7,791 bases of DNA, from assembly GCA_051986465.1 (NCBI GenBank), contig JBPYFB010000436.1, positions 1 to 7,791 on the forward strand. The letters are read 5' to 3'. Of the stretch, positions 6,697-7,791 are shown piece after piece (within the stretch, counting starts at the first letter, position 1; the number at the start of each line of letters is the position of its first letter). The notes under the pieces are model-generated. The model saw nothing but the letters and a program-made list of their open reading frames with translations, searched no databases and was not told where the DNA came from. Position numbers and translations under genes: made by a program. The stretch is from DATEJJ01 sp051986465 (GTDB lineage Bacteria > Actinomycetota > Actinomycetes > Mycobacteriales > Micromonosporaceae).

Positions 6697-6876
6697 CCCG
6701 GAAATGCCGGTCCGGCATGGTCGCCAGGACGGCAGGCCCGCTCGGTCGCCCCGGAAGCGGCGGATCCGGCCCGGTCGCCCCGGAAATGGCGGTCCGGCCT
6801 GGTCGCCCGGAAATGCGGGCCGGCCCGGTCGCCCGGAAATGCGGGCCGGCCCGGTCGCCTGGGGGCGGCCGGGCCG
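6697..6876. repeat. Degenerate tandem repeat array, unit about 26-29 bp
   Basis: About six units share a GGTCGCCCGGAAATG core followed by a G/C dyad. The two units at 6801-6826 and 6827-6852 are identical 26-mers. Units at 6773-6800 (28 bp) and 6744-6772 (29 bp) differ by a few bases and small indels. The unit at 6719-6743 (25 bp) is strongly diverged, and 6697-6718 and 6853-6876 are partial or diverged ends. Each good copy carries a self-complementary centre: ATGCCGG-T-CCGGCAT (6704-6718), CGGATCCG (6761-6768), CGG-T-CCG (6790-6796) and CGGGCCGGCCCG (6816-6827 and 6842-6853). There are no unique spacers, so this is not CRISPR. Confidence 0.8.
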
Positions 6877-6878
6877 GC
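6845..6878. terminator. Strong GC hairpin, possible terminator behind the AraC-type gene
   Basis: Bases 6845-6859 pair with 6864-6878 over 15 bp with one G-T wobble, leaving a TGGG loop. The left arm belongs to the last full repeat unit. No T-run follows on either strand, so termination is only a suggestion. It lies about 215 bp past the stop of the minus-strand regulator gene. Confidence 0.4.
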
Positions 6879-6895
6879 AGCGGGATGGTGCGGGT

Positions 6896-7018
6896 TCAGC
6901 GCGCGGTGCAACTGGCGGTCGGCGCCGCGGGGACGAAGTGTGGCGTCACCACGGGAGCCAACGCGAGTCCACAAAGGACTGATGCGATGGCGGTGAGGCG
7001 GCGCCAGCGAAGGAGCAT
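6896..7018 (-). CDS. Possible 40-residue peptide resembling a secretion signal (uncertain)
   Basis: From ATG at 7018 the frame encodes a basic start (MLLRWRR), a hydrophobic core (LTAIASVLCGLALAPVV) and a small-residue end (VPAAPTASC). This is the layout of a Sec signal peptide, but TGA follows only seven residues after a plausible PTA/SC cleavage point. About three quarters of codons end in G or C, lower than in the neighbouring genes. No good ribosome binding site precedes it; the frame can be extended to an ATG at 7081, also without one. It could be a small exported peptide, the broken front of a secreted protein, or chance. I do not recognise a family. Confidence 0.22.
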   Translation of the reverse strand: MLLRWRRLTAIASVLCGLALAPVVTPHFVPAAPTASCTAR

Positions 7019-7093
7019 ATGTTGGCCCGCATATAGACCGGCGTACGCATAGGTACCTGTCAACGAATGCCGTCGATTCATGGTTACAAGGGA

Positions 7094-7791
7094 CTACTGG
7101 AGTGCCGGCGCCGGTGGAGTGGTGAACGCGCGCCGGTACGCGTTCGGTGCCACACCCACCGCCGCGTGCATGTGCTGGCGCAGCGAGGCGGCGGTACCGA
7201 AGCCGGCCTGCTGGGCGACCGCATCGATGGGCAGGTCGGTGGTTTCCAGTAGCTGGCGCGCGTGCTCGACCCGCTGGAGCGTCACCCACCGGCCCGGGCT
7301 CATCCCGGTCTCCTCGCGGAACCGTCTGGTGAAGGTGCGCAGGCTCATCCGCGCGTGTTTGGCCATTGTGGACAGTGCGAGCGCCTCGTGCAGGCGGCCG
7401 GCGGCCCAGGCGCGGGTGGGTGCGGTGGTGGTGCCGGTGGCTGCGGGTACCGGCCGTTCGATGAACTGCGACTGGCCGCCGTCGCGCCACGGCGGCACCA
7501 CGCACCGGCGGGCGGCCCGGTTGGCGACCTCGCTGCCGTGGTCGCTGCGCACCACATGCAGGCACAGGTCGATGCCGGCGGCGACCCCGGCCGAGGTCAG
7601 CACGTCGCCGTCGTCGACGAACAGCACGTCGGGGTCGAGCTTCACCTCCGGGTACAGGTCGCGGAAGCGCTGGGCGTGCGCCCAGTGCGTGGTGGCCGGC
7701 CGGTCGTCGAGCAGACCCGCCGCGGCGAGGACGAACGCGCCCGTGCAGATCGACATCACCCGGGCGCCCCGGTGGTGGGCCTGCCGGAGCA
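7094..7791 (-). CDS. GlxA-type AraC-family transcriptional regulator (5' end missing)
   Basis: The frame is open to the right edge, so the N-terminus is outside the window; 232 residues are visible. The first part is the end of a DJ-1/PfpI-like (class I glutamine amidotransferase-like) domain. It contains RVMSICTGAFVLAAAGLLD, with the elbow-type Cys encoded at 7745-7747, then ATTHW and SAGVAAGIDLCLHVV. The last 95 or so residues form an AraC DNA-binding domain with two helix-turn-helices: LSTMAKHARMSLRTFTRRF (about 7375-7310) and IDAVAQQAGFGTAASLRQHM (about 7228-7163). This order is that of GlxA/FtrA-like regulators, usually transcription activators whose amidotransferase-like part senses an unknown ligand. 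The target genes probably lie to the right, outside the window. The gene is transcribed toward the repeat-rich gap. Confidence 0.92.
   Translation of the reverse strand, partial: LRQAHHRGARVMSICTGAFVLAAAGLLDDRPATTHWAHAQRFRDLYPEVKLDPDVLFVDDGDVLTSAGVAAGIDLCLHVVRSDHGSEVANRAARRCVVPPWRDGGQSQFIERPVPAATGTTTAPTRAWAAGRLHEALALSTMAKHARMSLRTFTRRFREETGMSPGRWVTLQRVEHARQLLETTDLPIDAVAQQAGFGTAASLRQHMHAAVGVAPNAYRRAFTTPPAPALQ

Larger units (their letters stand above)
6626..7093. other. Long intergenic stretch (468 bp) without a confident gene
   Basis: It lies between two minus-strand genes, the AraC-type regulator and the acetyltransferase. It holds degenerate tandem repeats (6697-6876), a strong hairpin (6845-6878), a possible 40-codon ORF (6896-7018), and a less GC-rich segment at about 7010-7090 with small palindromes (GCGTACGC at 7041-7048, GGTACC at 7052-7057) and ATATG/CATAT inverted arms near 7017-7034. 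Open frames across the repeats change phase from copy to copy and look non-coding. It must contain the acetyltransferase promoter, but I see no convincing -35/-10 pair. Confidence 0.7.

Noticed and set aside
6626..6718. N-terminal extension of the acetyltransferase to ATG 6718
   Set aside because: The extra 31 residues are partly repeat-derived, and the conserved GNAT fold starts at the shorter form.
6697..6876. CRISPR-like array
   Set aside because: Units are directly adjacent without unique spacers, vary in length, and no cas gene is near.
6646..7052. Plus-strand open frames across the repeat array (Arg/Pro/Gly-rich)
   Set aside because: Units of 25, 26, 28 and 29 bp shift the frame between copies, and the residue composition only reflects GC-rich repeats.
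7030..7063. Minus-strand promoter TTGACA (7063-7058) with TATATG (7035-7030)
   Set aside because: The 22-bp spacer is too long for a standard promoter, and no better -10 box lies at 16-18 bp.

Overview
The window is very GC-rich with strongly G/C-ending codons. Its largest gene closely resembles the adenosylcobalamin-dependent ribonucleotide reductases of high-GC actinobacteria. From recalled protein similarity, most of all in the reductase's N-terminal and central blocks, I favour the Micromonosporaceae (Micromonospora/Salinispora relatives). The phylum is secure; the family is an inference.

Left part (1-4225): the 3' end of nrdR, the ATP-cone repressor of ribonucleotide reductase genes, is followed 75 bp later on the same strand by nrdJ, the class II ribonucleotide reductase. 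nrdJ is interrupted by a 358-residue in-frame intein with a LAGLIDADG homing-endonuclease region. The intein sits exactly before the first redox-active cysteine, so that cysteine is both the splicing +1 nucleophile and a catalytic residue of the mature enzyme. A perfect 13-bp terminator hairpin closes the nrdR-nrdJ unit.

Middle part (4239-6106): a small redox-flavoured module. A TetR-family regulator and an AhpD-like/carboxymuconolactone decarboxylase protein lie on the minus strand. A single-domain NAD(P)-binding reductase is divergent on the plus strand. The 89-bp divergent region holds two copies of a TTAGTAAG-based operator arranged as mirror images. One lies in the -35/-10 spacer of each predicted promoter, and the two -10 boxes overlap in the centre. 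This predicts that one regulator silences both directions at once.

Right part (6086-7791): a GNAT acetyltransferase on the minus strand whose 3' end overlaps the reductase by 21 bp (convergent). Then comes a 468-bp stretch without a confident gene, holding degenerate tandem repeats of about 26-29 bp with internal dyads, a 15-bp-stem hairpin, and a possible 40-codon ORF resembling a signal peptide. Last is the 3' part of a GlxA-type AraC-family regulator (DJ-1/PfpI-like domain plus AraC helix-turn-helix) that runs off the right edge. No RNA gene, CRISPR array or transposase was seen.
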